Notes under the pieces: generated by a model
Told to the model about the DNA's origin: nothing
Database searches by the model: none
What the model saw: only the letters and a program-made list of their open reading frames with translations
Shown: positions 7,918 to 16,886 of the stretch, piece after piece
How the letters are laid out: each line of letters begins with the position of its first letter
Numbering within the stretch: position 1 is the stretch's first letter
DNA from: Clostridiaceae bacterium
Lineage (GTDB): Bacteria; Bacillota; Clostridia; Oscillospirales; Acutalibacteraceae
DNA length: 64,000 nucleotides
Direction: 5' to 3'
NCBI GenBank assembly: GCA_904501705.1
Contig: CAJGCA010000001.1
Location: 1 to 64,000 of the forward strand
Made by a program: the position numbers and the translations under genes

Positions 7918-8301
7918 ATGAAGAAGATTATTTCTATGTTAATTCCCTTAATCCTTTTACTATCTCTTTCTGCGTGTAGCAGCTCATTTAAGCACATCGA
8001 AATTGACGAAGTAGAATCGATAACGGCATGGATTCTCGAAGATGGTGGTACCCATAAATCTCACGAACTTACCCAAGAAGAAATTAAAACCTTTCTGGAA
8101 TTATATAACGCATCCACCTATGTAGGAAAAGCAACCGGCGAAGGATGCACTCCACAATTCGGTGCAGCAATTGAACTTAAAAGCAACCGTTCAATGTATG
8201 TAAACGAGTTCTGCGGTAAAATCGCCGACATTGAAGCTGGGTCGTCTTATATAAACAATCAAGAACTGCTGAAATTCATACAAGAATATGCGCAAAAATA
8301 A
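7918..8301 (+). CDS. Small lipoprotein of unknown function
   Basis: A 127-residue predicted lipoprotein. The signal peptide MKKIISMLIPLILLLSLSAC ends in the lipobox LSAC, so Cys20 should be lipid-modified and the mature protein anchored outside the membrane. The mature part is about 108 residues, with EIDEVESITAWILEDGG, an acidic-polar middle and a CGKI segment; I recognise no family. GAGGAG lies 9 bases before the chosen ATG; a TTG three codons upstream is less likely. The codons look AT-richer than those of neighbouring genes, which together with the adjacent tRNA and tRNA-like fragment hints at later acquisition. The end lies 19 bases before the glycosylase gene, so the two may be co-transcribed. 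Confidence 0.75.
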   Translation: MKKIISMLIPLILLLSLSACSSSFKHIEIDEVESITAWILEDGGTHKSHELTQEEIKTFLELYNASTYVGKATGEGCTPQFGAAIELKSNRSMYVNEFCGKIADIEAGSSYINNQELLKFIQEYAQK

Positions 8302-8320
8302 CTACAAAAAGGTGAATCCT

Positions 8321-8800
8321 ATGCTCTCCCACCCCATTCACCCGCTCTATGACAGTTCCTCCGAAATTCTCATTCTCGGTAGCTTTCCATCGGTCAAATC
8401 ACGGGAGGCGATGTTCTTCTACGGCCATCCGCAAAACCGATTCTGGAAGGTAATTTCGGCGGTGTTTGAGGTTAAAGAGCCGAAAACGATCGAGGAAAAG
8501 CGGCAGTTTCTGCTGTCGCATCACATCGCGCTGTGGGATGTCATCGCCTCCTGTGACATTGAAGGCAGCGCGGACAGCACGATCAAGAACGTGCAAGCAA
8601 GCGACTTATCCCCTATCCTGACCACGGCGAACATCCGTCAGATCTTCGTCAACGGCAAGACCGCCGAGCGTTATTATAACCGCTATATCCTTCCGAACAT
8701 CAGGCGCAGTGCGATCTGCCTGCCCTCAACCTCTCCCGCAAATGCGGCTTGGTCAGTTGATCGGCTGACCGACGCGTGGGGAATCGTCAGAACTACTTAA
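8321..8800 (+). CDS. DNA-deoxyinosine glycosylase (uracil-DNA glycosylase superfamily)
   Basis: A 159-residue protein of the hypoxanthine/uracil-type DNA glycosylase family, which would remove deaminated bases such as hypoxanthine to start base-excision repair. Recognisable motifs are ILILGSFPSVKSREAMFFYG (about 15-34; GSFPS is the active-site loop equivalent), the stretch HPQNRFWKVI, ALWDVIASC and the C-terminal LPSTSPANAAW, the family's DNA-intercalation region. An ATG 11 codons upstream overlaps the lipoprotein gene; the ATG at 8321 is preceded by AAGGTGA at good spacing and is preferred. A bidirectional terminator follows. Confidence 0.88.
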   Translation: MLSHPIHPLYDSSSEILILGSFPSVKSREAMFFYGHPQNRFWKVISAVFEVKEPKTIEEKRQFLLSHHIALWDVIASCDIEGSADSTIKNVQASDLSPILTTANIRQIFVNGKTAERYYNRYILPNIRRSAICLPSTSPANAAWSVDRLTDAWGIVRTT

Positions 8801-8820
8801 AATCAATGTGTTACTCAACA

Positions 8821-8858
8821 ACGACACCCGTAAAGCTCTTCAGCTTTACGGGTGTCGT
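8821..8858. terminator. Bidirectional hairpin between the glycosylase gene and aspS
   Basis: ACGACACCCGTAAAGC (8821-8836) is exactly complementary to the segment ending at 8858, around a 6-base loop. It separates two convergent genes and probably ends both transcripts, though flanking T-runs are weak. Confidence 0.75.
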
Positions 8859-8868
8859 CTGCTATTTC

Positions 8869-10653
8869 CTATTCATTTTCCGTATCCAGCAAGGTGATAC
8901 CGAGATCGGTCAACTGCCGCTCATCTACGACAGACGGACAGTCAGTCATCAGCTCCGCCATGTTTTGCACCTTCGGATAAGCAATAACATCACGCAAGCT
9001 GGTTGCGCCGAGCATCTGCATCACCAATCGATCGAGGCCGATGCCCATACCGCCGTGCGGCGGTGCGCCGTAACGGAACGCATCCAGTAGGAAGCCAAAT
9101 TTCTGATGTGCCTCCTCCTCCGACATACCGAGCGCGCGGAACATATGGTTCTGCAGCTCAGGATCGGTGATGCGGATCGAACCCGAAGCTAATTCAATGC
9201 CGTTAAATACGAGATCGTAGGCCTTAGCATACACCTTCTCTGGAGCGATATCCAGATACGGGATGCACTCATCCAGCGGCGAAGTAAAGGGATGGTGCAT
9301 CGCGAGCCAGCTCTGACTCTCGTCGTCCCACTCGAAGAATGGGAACTCGGTGATCCACAAGAGGTTATTTCCCTCACGCGGAATATTCAGCTTGTTCGCC
9401 AGCTCCAGGCGCAACGCACCGAGCGTGGTCAGCACATTCTTCGTCTTATCCGCGACGATCAACACCACATCGCCCTTTTCGGCACCCGCCGCAGCTAGCA
9501 CCGCCTGCATCTCGTCCTCGGTGAGGAATTTACCGAATGAAGAGGTGCAATTCTCCTCGGTCCAGCGCACCCACGCAAGACCCTTGCCGCCGATGCCCTT
9601 GACCATCTCGGTCAGTTTGTCAATCTCTTTGCGGGACAGCGTGACCGCCGCACCCTTCGCATTCAGGCAACGGACAGAGCCGCCGTTCTCAACCGCCGAA
9701 GCGAACACCCCGAAACCGCAGCCTCGCACCGCATCGGTCAGGTCGATGATCTCCATACCGAAACGGGTGTCAGGCTTATCCGATCCGTAACGCTCCATCG
9801 CCTCGTTGTAGGTCAAGCGAGGAAGCGGCAGCGGAATTTCGACATTCAAAACCTTCTTGAACAAGGTCTCAACAAAGCCCTCCGCCATCGCGAGAACGTC
9901 CTCGACATCCACAAAGGACATCTCAAGGTCGATTTGCGTAAATTCAGGCTGACGGTCAGCACGCAGATCTTCGTCACGGAAGCAGCGCGCGATCTGAATA
10001 TAGCGATCAAAGCCCGCGACCATACTCAACTGCTTATACAGCTGCGGCGACTGCGGTAACGCGTAGAACTGCCCGTTATGCACACGGCTGGGCACGAGGA
10101 AGTCGCGTGCACCCTCGGGCGTGGACTTAATAAGGATGGGCGTCTCAATCTCGATGAATCCATTGGAATCGAAGTAATCGCGGATGACTTTGGTGATCTG
10201 ATGACGAAGAAGAATGTTCTTCTGCAGATCGGGACGGCGCAGGTCAAGATAGCGATATTTGAGACGGGTGGACTCCGCCGTCACGCAGTTCTCGACGATC
10301 TCAAAGGGCGGGGTCTCCGCTTTGTTGAGGATGCGCAGCTCCTTCACCGCGATCTCGACATCACCAGTAGGAATGTCGGCATTGCGCGAAGAGCGCACAC
10401 GCACTTCACCACGCGCGGCAACAACATACTCACTGCGCAGAGAAAACGCCTTATCGAACACCGCCTTGTCGGTATCCTGGTCGAACGCCAGCTGCACGAT
10501 ACCAGTACGATCACGCAGATCAACAAAGATCAGCTGACCGAGGTCGCGCTGACGCTGCACCCAGCCGAACACCGTAGCCTCCTGTCCTGCGTGCTCCTCG
10601 CGGAACTCGCCGCAGTAGGCGGTACGTTTCATTCCATTGATCGTTTCTGCCAT
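8869..10653 (-). CDS. aspS: Aspartyl-tRNA synthetase
   Basis: A 594-residue bacterial-type class IIb synthetase that charges tRNA-Asp. The N-terminal OB-fold anticodon-binding domain (about 12-120) shows FGWVQRQRDLG; the catalytic core has RYLDLRRP, FIEIETPILIKSTPEGARDF (motif 2 region) and the C-terminal motif 3 PPHGGMGIGLDRLVM. The bacterial GAD insertion lies about 300-410. The 594-residue length is normal for bacterial AspRS. The start is MAETING, 9 bases after AAGGAG; the longer in-frame extension overlaps hisS and lacks a ribosome site. It lies 13 bases after hisS. Confidence 0.96.
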   Translation of the reverse strand: MAETINGMKRTAYCGEFREEHAGQEATVFGWVQRQRDLGQLIFVDLRDRTGIVQLAFDQDTDKAVFDKAFSLRSEYVVAARGEVRVRSSRNADIPTGDVEIAVKELRILNKAETPPFEIVENCVTAESTRLKYRYLDLRRPDLQKNILLRHQITKVIRDYFDSNGFIEIETPILIKSTPEGARDFLVPSRVHNGQFYALPQSPQLYKQLSMVAGFDRYIQIARCFRDEDLRADRQPEFTQIDLEMSFVDVEDVLAMAEGFVETLFKKVLNVEIPLPLPRLTYNEAMERYGSDKPDTRFGMEIIDLTDAVRGCGFGVFASAVENGGSVRCLNAKGAAVTLSRKEIDKLTEMVKGIGGKGLAWVRWTEENCTSSFGKFLTEDEMQAVLAAAGAEKGDVVLIVADKTKNVLTTLGALRLELANKLNIPREGNNLLWITEFPFFEWDDESQSWLAMHHPFTSPLDECIPYLDIAPEKVYAKAYDLVFNGIELASGSIRITDPELQNHMFRALGMSEEEAHQKFGFLLDAFRYGAPPHGGMGIGLDRLVMQMLGATSLRDVIAYPKVQNMAELMTDCPSVVDERQLTDLGITLLDTENE

Positions 10654-10666
10654 AATCTCATTCTCC

Positions 10667-11983
10667 TTAACCAATCTCGGCAACCGAGCCGAACAGATTC
10701 GTCATTCCCGCAAGCTCTCGATCGAGCGATTTGCGGTACAACGTCGTATATAGGCTGTCATCCAGTCGGATCTCTTCCGACTCGCCGGTGGTCATATCCT
10801 TAAGCTGAGCCACGCCGGTCTCCAGCTCGTTGTCACCGACAACGACGGTGTAGCGCGCGCCGAGCTTATCCGCATATTTCATCTGCGCCTTGAGCGAACG
10901 GCCGACGATATCGCACTCAACCGCCACGCCGCCTTCGCGTAGCTTTGTTGCCATAGCAAAGCACTGCTGGACCGCCTTTGTGCCCATCGACACGAAATAC
11001 AACTCACACTTCGGAGCGGGCGGGAAGTGGCAACCATTCTCTTCCATCACCATTAACAGTCGCTCGAGACCCATCGCGAAGCCGAGACCGGGCTGTGCAA
11101 CACCTCCAAGTTCCTGCAAAAGACCATCGTAACGACCGCCGCCGGCAACGACCAAGCCATTCGGTGCGACCAATTCGAACACCGTGCGGGTGTAATAATC
11201 GAGGCCACGGACAATGTGGGTGTCCAGCTCATATGGCATCTCAGCCGCATCCAGACAGCCTTTCACCGCCTCAAAGTGCGCGGCGCAATTGTCGCACAGA
11301 TAATCGATCATCACCGGTGCTTTTGCCGCCAGCTCGTGACAAACGGGCGATTTGCAGTCAAGAATACGCATAGGATTGCGTTCCAGACGACCGAGGCAGG
11401 TTCCACACAGTTCATCCTTGTGCGCTTCAAAATACGCGCGTAAAGCCTCGTGATAGCGTGCGCGGCAGGTCGGGCAACCAATGGAGTTGATGTGCAGCTT
11501 GACATTCTCCAGCCCGAGCGATTTGAGGATCAGCAGTGCCAGCGAGATGGTCTCGGCATCTGCCTGCGGTGCCGCCGCGCCAAAACACTCAACACCAAAC
11601 TGATGAAACTCGCGATAACGCCCTTTCTGGCTCTTTTCGTAGCGATAGCAGGATGTAACATAGGACACCTTTACAGGCAGAGCGCTGTTCAGCAGACCGT
11701 GCTCGAGCGCCGCGCGAGCCGCACCTGCGGTTCCCTCGGGGCGCAGTGTGATCGAACGACCACCCTTATCCTCAAAGGTGTACATCTCCTTCTGCACCAC
11801 ATCGGTGGTCTCGCCGACCGAGCGCTGGAAAAGGTTTGTATGCTCGAAGACCGGCGTGCGGATCTCGCGAAAACCGAAATCCTGCGCGATGGAAAGCGCC
11901 GTGCTCTCGATATACTGCCATTTGTGGCTGTCCTCGGGCAGCACGTCCAACGTGCCGCGAGGTGCCTGTGTGATCATATCCAT
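10667..11983 (-). CDS. hisS: Histidyl-tRNA synthetase
   Basis: A 438-residue class IIa synthetase that charges tRNA-His. Motif 1 region is FREIRTPVFEHTNLFQRSVG, motif 2 region includes SYVTSCYRYEKSQKGRYREF, the HisRS-specific motif is VRGLDYYTRTVFE, and motif 3 is LGFAMGLERLL. The anticodon-binding domain fills about 335-425. The start MDMITQ is 9 bases after AGGAG. hisS then aspS is a common Firmicutes arrangement. I found no T-box consensus in the short upstream region. Confidence 0.96.
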   Translation of the reverse strand: MDMITQAPRGTLDVLPEDSHKWQYIESTALSIAQDFGFREIRTPVFEHTNLFQRSVGETTDVVQKEMYTFEDKGGRSITLRPEGTAGAARAALEHGLLNSALPVKVSYVTSCYRYEKSQKGRYREFHQFGVECFGAAAPQADAETISLALLILKSLGLENVKLHINSIGCPTCRARYHEALRAYFEAHKDELCGTCLGRLERNPMRILDCKSPVCHELAAKAPVMIDYLCDNCAAHFEAVKGCLDAAEMPYELDTHIVRGLDYYTRTVFELVAPNGLVVAGGGRYDGLLQELGGVAQPGLGFAMGLERLLMVMEENGCHFPPAPKCELYFVSMGTKAVQQCFAMATKLREGGVAVECDIVGRSLKAQMKYADKLGARYTVVVGDNELETGVAQLKDMTTGESEEIRLDDSLYTTLYRKSLDRELAGMTNLFGSVAEIG

Positions 11984-12014
11984 GGGTATTCTCTCCTGTA
12001 ATTCGTTATTTACG

Positions 12015-12051
12015 CGACAAAAGGGCACATAAATATGCACCCTTACTGTCG
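12015..12051 (-). terminator. Terminator of the mgsA-like gene
   Basis: On the minus strand CGACA...AAGGGTGCA pairs with TGTGCCCTT...TGTCG around a short AT loop, with TTTT inside the descending arm. It lies 16 bases after the mgsA-like stop codon and upstream of hisS. Confidence 0.65.
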
Positions 12052-12067
12052 AAATTAGCTGTCGATA

Positions 12068-12472
12068 TTATTCAGCGGGATTTACGATGTTGCGCCAGTC
12101 AAGATCGCCGCGCTCTAAGCCGTGTATGAGCACCTCGGCAGTGGCAATGTTGGTCGCCACAGGGATGCCGCGGATGTCGCACAGACGAAGCATATCGTAA
12201 TCATTCGGCTCGTTCGACTTCACGGTCAGAGGATCGCGGAAGAACAATAGCAGGTCGATCTCATTACACGAAATACGCGCTGTAATCTGCTCCCCTCCGC
12301 CTTGTGTGCCACTCATATAACGGGTAATGTTTAACCCCGTAGCCTCGGCGACCAGCTTACCGGTCGTTCCGGTGGCACAAAGATTATGACGACTCAGTAT
12401 ACCGCAATAGGCGATACAAAACTGGACCATCAATTCCTTCTTAGCGTCGTGTGCAATCAATGCAACATTCAT
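12068..12472 (-). CDS. Methylglyoxal synthase-like protein with altered active-site residues
   Basis: A 134-residue single-domain protein of the MgsA family, which converts dihydroxyacetone phosphate to methylglyoxal and phosphate. Family features are IAHDAKKELM (His8, Asp9), CATGTTGKL (32-40), FFRDPL (77-82) and IPVATNIATAEVLIHGLERG. However, E. coli SGPMGGDQQ reads SGTQGGGEQ here, so the catalytic Asp71 position is Gly60 followed by Glu61; the E. coli His98 and Asp101 positions appear as Asn87 and Asn90 (NEPND). It may be a variant subfamily with changed chemistry. AAGGAGG lies 10 bases before the chosen ATG. It follows minD by 36 bases and is probably co-transcribed. Confidence 0.8.
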   Translation of the reverse strand: MNVALIAHDAKKELMVQFCIAYCGILSRHNLCATGTTGKLVAEATGLNITRYMSGTQGGGEQITARISCNEIDLLLFFRDPLTVKSNEPNDYDMLRLCDIRGIPVATNIATAEVLIHGLERGDLDWRNIVNPAE

Positions 12473-12508
12473 ATGAAACCAACCTCCTTGTTTTAACACG
12501 GATTAATA

Positions 12509-13249
12509 TTACATTTTTTCCAACTTAGCCAGTGGCACCTGCGCGCCGAGATAGCGTTGTGCAATATTCGAGAAGCACACCGCCGCATTACAGTCGTTCG
12601 GTAACGGGCGACCATTGGCGTTCGCTACCGCCACCGCCTCATCCTCTGGGATGATGCCAAGCAGCTGTATGCCAGCCGTGTCGATGATCTCATCAACATC
12701 CGGCATCGAGCCGTCCATCACCTTTGACGGACGCAAGCGGTTAATGATAAGCCGAGACGGGATATCGCGATCCTCCAACAGACGGGATATGATCTGCGCA
12801 TCGCGTGCACACACCATATCGGGAGTCGTCACCACGAGGGCCAGATCCGCTGCTGCAATCGCAGTCTCAAAGCCACGCCCAACACCAGCAGGACAGTCAA
12901 TAATGATTTGATCATAATACTTGGTCAAACCTTGACAAAGAGCACGCATCTCAACGGGACTGCACATCTCCTCGAGGCTGATCGGCGCAGGCAGAACAAA
13001 CACATTCTGGCAAACAGGCGAAGGATAGATCGCTTTAACAGGCTCACAATTGCCCGCAAACACATCCGCCAGATCAAACATCGTCGCACCGCCGACGCCC
13101 AGCATCAGATCAAGGCTGCGAAGGCCGGCATCGGTGTCGACGAGCAACACACGGCCGACCGAGCGCGACAACGCATAGCCGAGGCCGGCAGAAACCGTGG
13201 ATTTGCCCGCGCCACCCTTGCCGGATGTAATCACGGTAATACGGCTCAT
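12509..13249 (-). CDS. minD: MinD-type septum-site ATPase
   Basis: A 246-residue deviant-Walker ATPase. TSGKGGAGKSTVSAGLG (about 8-24) is the P-loop with signature lysine; VDTDAG is switch I; DQIIIDCPAGVG is the Walker B region. MinD normally carries MinC on the membrane to block FtsZ assembly away from midcell. No minC or minE is next to it: mrdA ends 104 bases upstream and an mgsA-like gene follows. The C-terminus (VPLAKLEKM) is only weakly like the amphipathic membrane anchor of standard MinD. AAGGAG lies 9 bases before the MSRITV start; it has its own promoter. Confidence 0.85.
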   Translation of the reverse strand: MSRITVITSGKGGAGKSTVSAGLGYALSRSVGRVLLVDTDAGLRSLDLMLGVGGATMFDLADVFAGNCEPVKAIYPSPVCQNVFVLPAPISLEEMCSPVEMRALCQGLTKYYDQIIIDCPAGVGRGFETAIAAADLALVVTTPDMVCARDAQIISRLLEDRDIPSRLIINRLRPSKVMDGSMPDVDEIIDTAGIQLLGIIPEDEAVAVANANGRPLPNDCNAAVCFSNIAQRYLGAQVPLAKLEKM

Positions 13250-13297
13250 TATGTCACGCTCCTTCCCCATGATCGTTAAATCAGCCGATTTTAGGTT

Positions 13298-13326
13298 AGT
13301 ATATCACAAAAGCGATTAATTGTAAA
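13298..13326 (-). promoter_or_regulatory. SigmaA-type promoter of minD-mgsA
   Basis: On the minus strand TTTACA (13321-13326) and TATACT (13298-13303) are 17 bases apart, 48 bases before the minD start. It suggests minD is expressed apart from the mre operon. Confidence 0.6.
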
Positions 13327-13353
13327 CAGATATTTGTTGCAAAATTCGCAAAT

Positions 13354-15393
13354 TCACGGCAAAATCACCCCGTAATCCGTCGGCGGCTCCCCCATCTCTT
13401 TGTTCGCAAAATAGGCGTCGAGCACTTCCTTTGCGACCGCGGTTGAAGCCGAAGACGTGCCGCGTTCGATAACGACAGCAATCGCTACCTCGGGGTCATC
13501 CGCGGGTGCATAAGCGATAAAGGTGCCGTGATCCGAACTGTTGCGGATACCCGTCTGTGCAGTACCGGTCTTACAGGCAATCGTATAGCCTGTCGAGGCA
13601 AAATAGCTGCTGGCCGTACCTGATTTGCCGACGGCAACCATCCCTTTTTTCACATATTGCATCGCAGCGTCGCTCCAATCGACAGTCGCTAAAACCTCCG
13701 GGTGGATGACCGTATCGGCCGCGCTGTCAAAGTTGCGCACAGAATGAATAAAGTGCGTCTTATAACGTACGCCGTTATTCGCAATCATCATCGTATACGC
13801 CGCTAACTGGATCGGCGTATATGAGCCACGCTGACCAATCGCAAGCTGCAGATAATCGCCCGGCACCCATGCACCACCGATCGCCTTTAAGGATTCCGGC
13901 GTTTGCTGAACGCCGGTGGATTCGCCGATTTCGACACCCGTGCGTTGTCCAAACCCATACAACGATAAATAACTAAACAGATTACTCCCCATCATTCGAC
14001 CGACATCGTAAAAGTAATAGTTGCAGGATTTCTCCAGCGCCCCGACCACTGTCAAATGACGGTGCAGACCCATACAATTCGGCGTGTAGCTGGGGGCATA
14101 ATACATATACGTTCTAGTACAATCAATGGTCGCGGTCGGCGCGATCTTTCCATCCGTGATCGCCGCTAATGCAACGCCGGGCTTAAAGGTTGATCCGCAC
14201 GCAAAAGCGCCGTAAAGCGCTCGGTTAAACAAGGGATTATCTTCATTACTAACTAATTCATTATAGTTCTCCGTATAGGAAGAAAGGTCGTAGCTTGGCC
14301 AAGACGCACAAACCATAACACCGCCATTTGTAACGTCCAGCATAACGACAGAACCACTTTTAACATCCTTACCTTTACCCTCAATGGCCGTCGCGCGAAG
14401 CTCCTTGATCTTTTTGTCCATTGCGTTCTGTGCGGTTTGCTGTAATTTGGAATCGATACTGAGGATCACCGTTTGCCCTGGAGTTGGAGCAATCGTCTCC
14501 TCCTCGGAGGTTACTGTACCGCTGGAATTCTTGACCAAGACACGCGCTCCGTCTTGCCCGCGCAAATATGATTCAGCCGCGGCCTCAATGCCGCTCTTGC
14601 CGACGATATCGTTATACGAATACCCCTTTTCGGCCAGAGCCTCATACTCTTCCGCGTAAATCGGGCCGACGCTGCCGATGATATGGCACGCCGTCTCGCC
14701 GCTGACGTACTCACGCACAGGCACGGTGCTGACATCCACTCCCGGGAACTGAGTGCTATTTTCGAGAATACGGTACATCGTTTCGCTCGTAATATCGCCG
14801 GCGAACGTGTAGGGCGTGCGTTGACCGAAGCCCGCGACCGACATATTGTAATGAATGCCGGCCAAATAACGTTGCTCCTGCGCAGAGTAATCCTCCAGCT
14901 CATAAAGCTCGATCATCTGACCAATACAGTTATCCGCCGTTGCATAGCTTGCCATACGCAGATAATTCTTCAGCCGTGTTACGCCGGACTCGCGATCCTC
15001 AAGAAATGTATAAGGCGCTGAAACGGAAAGCGGCAGGGTGTCATTCCATTCCTCTTCTTGTTCAAGCAGGAGATTGACCAATAAAAGAAGGCAATCGTTC
15101 TGATCCTTCAGATTATTGTGCGGAAAATAGTTGTAATCCAGCACAACGGCGTAACTGGTGCGATTAGACACCAGCGGAATCTGGTTGCGATCAAGTATCT
15201 CGCCACGGGAGGCAGAGATGGAAATCGTTGTTTTAGTGCCGGCCTCAGCGAGATTAGCATATTCCTCGCCATCGATGATCTGCACCTTAAACAGGCGTAT
15301 AGAAAAAAGTCCGAAGATGACCGCCATGATGATGAACAGCGCCAACACACGGCGCATACTTAATGCACCGCTCGGTCTATCCATATTCAACAC
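13354..15393 (-). CDS. mrdA: Penicillin-binding protein 2 (elongation-specific transpeptidase)
   Basis: A 679-residue class B PBP, the transpeptidase of the elongasome. One membrane segment near 16-37 anchors it; the dimerisation domain with ASRGEILDRNQIPLV follows; the transpeptidase domain has STFK (active-site Ser), SCN and KTGTAQTG motifs. It ends at YGVILP without an extra domain. I chose the GTG at 15393, 8 bases after GGAGGTGATAG; the ATG three codons later is 17 bases away, and a longer ORF would overlap mreD. It follows mreD by 31 bases, as in most mre operons. Confidence 0.93.
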   Translation of the reverse strand: MLNMDRPSGALSMRRVLALFIIMAVIFGLFSIRLFKVQIIDGEEYANLAEAGTKTTISISASRGEILDRNQIPLVSNRTSYAVVLDYNYFPHNNLKDQNDCLLLLVNLLLEQEEEWNDTLPLSVSAPYTFLEDRESGVTRLKNYLRMASYATADNCIGQMIELYELEDYSAQEQRYLAGIHYNMSVAGFGQRTPYTFAGDITSETMYRILENSTQFPGVDVSTVPVREYVSGETACHIIGSVGPIYAEEYEALAEKGYSYNDIVGKSGIEAAAESYLRGQDGARVLVKNSSGTVTSEEETIAPTPGQTVILSIDSKLQQTAQNAMDKKIKELRATAIEGKGKDVKSGSVVMLDVTNGGVMVCASWPSYDLSSYTENYNELVSNEDNPLFNRALYGAFACGSTFKPGVALAAITDGKIAPTATIDCTRTYMYYAPSYTPNCMGLHRHLTVVGALEKSCNYYFYDVGRMMGSNLFSYLSLYGFGQRTGVEIGESTGVQQTPESLKAIGGAWVPGDYLQLAIGQRGSYTPIQLAAYTMMIANNGVRYKTHFIHSVRNFDSAADTVIHPEVLATVDWSDAAMQYVKKGMVAVGKSGTASSYFASTGYTIACKTGTAQTGIRNSSDHGTFIAYAPADDPEVAIAVVIERGTSSASTAVAKEVLDAYFANKEMGEPPTDYGVILP

Positions 15394-15424
15394 AGCTATC
15401 ACCTCCAGAAAGGTTGTTGAAAAC

Positions 15425-15979
15425 TTATACGCTTGCGCGTCGACGAACAAACCGCGCAATTAAATAACAAAGCAGATACGTCAGCGGAATCGTCACAAGA
15501 GTGTACAGCCCGTTCGGGAGTAACACCTTAAAAAGTATCTCGGATAGGTTTTCTTTTCGAAAGATTGCGTAGCAAAAAAACCATTCCAACAAAACATATA
15601 GAAGAACCCCGCTCGAAGAAAGAAGTAAGGCAGTATAGAAATTCGCTCTAAGAAACCATTCAACGAGTAACCCTGCCGCTAAGCCGCACAGCATCAGCAA
15701 CAATGCGTCAAAACCAAACAGTCGAAAAGAAAATACGCCCCATAAAATGCCGGAAAACACGCCAACTGCCGCTCCCGCGCGCGCACCGCCCAGCACAGCC
15801 GTGCAGATGACAAACGCGACGAGTGGAAATGGGCGGGCAAACGACACTGTCGGGAAAATACGTGGTGCGGTCTGCAACAGCAGAACAAGCAAGGTGGACA
15901 AGCCGTATAGTAGCCATGGGAGATAGTTTTTCTGCTGAAGTAGTGTCGAAAACGGACTGGAATTCACGCGCGTTTTCAT
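15425..15979 (-). CDS. mreD: Rod shape-determining protein MreD
   Basis: A 184-residue polytopic membrane protein with about five hydrophobic segments and a short basic N-terminus. It acts with MreB, MreC, RodA and PBP2 in lateral wall synthesis. MreD sequences are poorly conserved; assignment rests on topology (GGARAGAAVGVFSGILWGVF is the typical Gly-rich second to third helix region) and its place between mreC and mrdA. AAAGGGGAG lies 6 bases before the ATG. Confidence 0.88.
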   Translation of the reverse strand: MKTRVNSSPFSTLLQQKNYLPWLLYGLSTLLVLLLQTAPRIFPTVSFARPFPLVAFVICTAVLGGARAGAAVGVFSGILWGVFSFRLFGFDALLLMLCGLAAGLLVEWFLRANFYTALLLSSSGVLLYVLLEWFFCYAIFRKENLSEILFKVLLPNGLYTLVTIPLTYLLCYLIARFVRRRASV

Positions 15980-15997
15980 ACTCTTCTCCCCTTTGCA

Positions 15998-16858
15998 TCA
16001 ATTCTCCGTCGAAGAACCCTGTCCATCGAAGGATGTGATCACCATCACTTGCTTTAAGTTATAAATATCCGCAAACAGTTCAACGTTCGCATCCAAGGTC
16101 ATACCATCGGAGGCGTTGTTGATCTCACGCACACTACCGATAAGCAGTCCGCCCGGATAAATTCCGCCGATACCGGAGGTGACAACGTAATCACCGATCG
16201 CAACCCCCGAAGAACGCTCAAGCGTTGTCAGACGAAGCTGCCGCTCGCGCGCCATCGTAACCGTACTTCCCGCTGTGTATCCTGTGTCCGCCGTGCGGCT
16301 GATTTGCGCCGATACCTTTATTGCGGGATCAAGCACCGTGCGCACTTTAGAATACGTCAATCCAACTTCGCTCACCACACCAACAAGATCGCCGTTTGGC
16401 GAAACAACAGGATCGTTAACCGACACGTCCGCGTTCTTTCCTGCAGAAATCGTAATATTTCCGTAGGTATCCGACGGATCACGCCCAATTACACGACCGG
16501 ACGAGAAGGTGTAGTCCGAATGCTCCTCGTGTAAACCAAGAATCTCGGTATACCAGTCATTCTGCTGTTTGAGTTCATCGTAATCGACGATCTGCTGGCG
16601 TAATTCCGCATTCTCCTTTAACAAAGCGTTAACCTGCTCCTGCAACTCGCCGCCGCCGACAAGGCCACCAAAAAAGCCCGAAATGCCGTTAGAAATACCG
16701 GTGACCAACGATTGAAACGGCGTAACGACCGCGCCCGTAATCGTCTGCGGCAAGCTGGCAATCCCGCCGGTAGAGGCGCTATAAATCATAATACCGACCA
16801 AAATTAAAGCCACCACAGCCAGAACACGCACAAAAAAGCTTTTAAAAAAGTCTTTCAC
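15998..16858 (-). CDS. mreC: Rod shape-determining protein MreC
   Basis: A 286-residue bitopic protein: a short cytoplasmic start, one membrane helix (about 8-28), a coiled coil (about 70-100, ELQEQVNALLKENAELRQQ) and the extracytoplasmic double beta-barrel domain. VIGRDPSDTYGNITISAG and the VGVVSEVG region are family signatures. MreC links PBP2 to MreB and MreD. It ends in a short polar tail and precedes mreD by 18 bases. Confidence 0.93.
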   Translation of the reverse strand: MKDFFKSFFVRVLAVVALILVGIMIYSASTGGIASLPQTITGAVVTPFQSLVTGISNGISGFFGGLVGGGELQEQVNALLKENAELRQQIVDYDELKQQNDWYTEILGLHEEHSDYTFSSGRVIGRDPSDTYGNITISAGKNADVSVNDPVVSPNGDLVGVVSEVGLTYSKVRTVLDPAIKVSAQISRTADTGYTAGSTVTMARERQLRLTTLERSSGVAIGDYVVTSGIGGIYPGGLLIGSVREINNASDGMTLDANVELFADIYNLKQVMVITSFDGQGSSTEN

Positions 16859-16886
16859 ACCGTTTCACTCCTTCCCGACAAAATAC

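Noticed and set aside
11984..12067. T-box leader upstream of hisS-aspS
   Set aside because: I looked for the T-box AGGGTGG-type consensus and a specifier stem; only a short hairpin (terminator of the mgsA-like gene) fits in these 84 bases.
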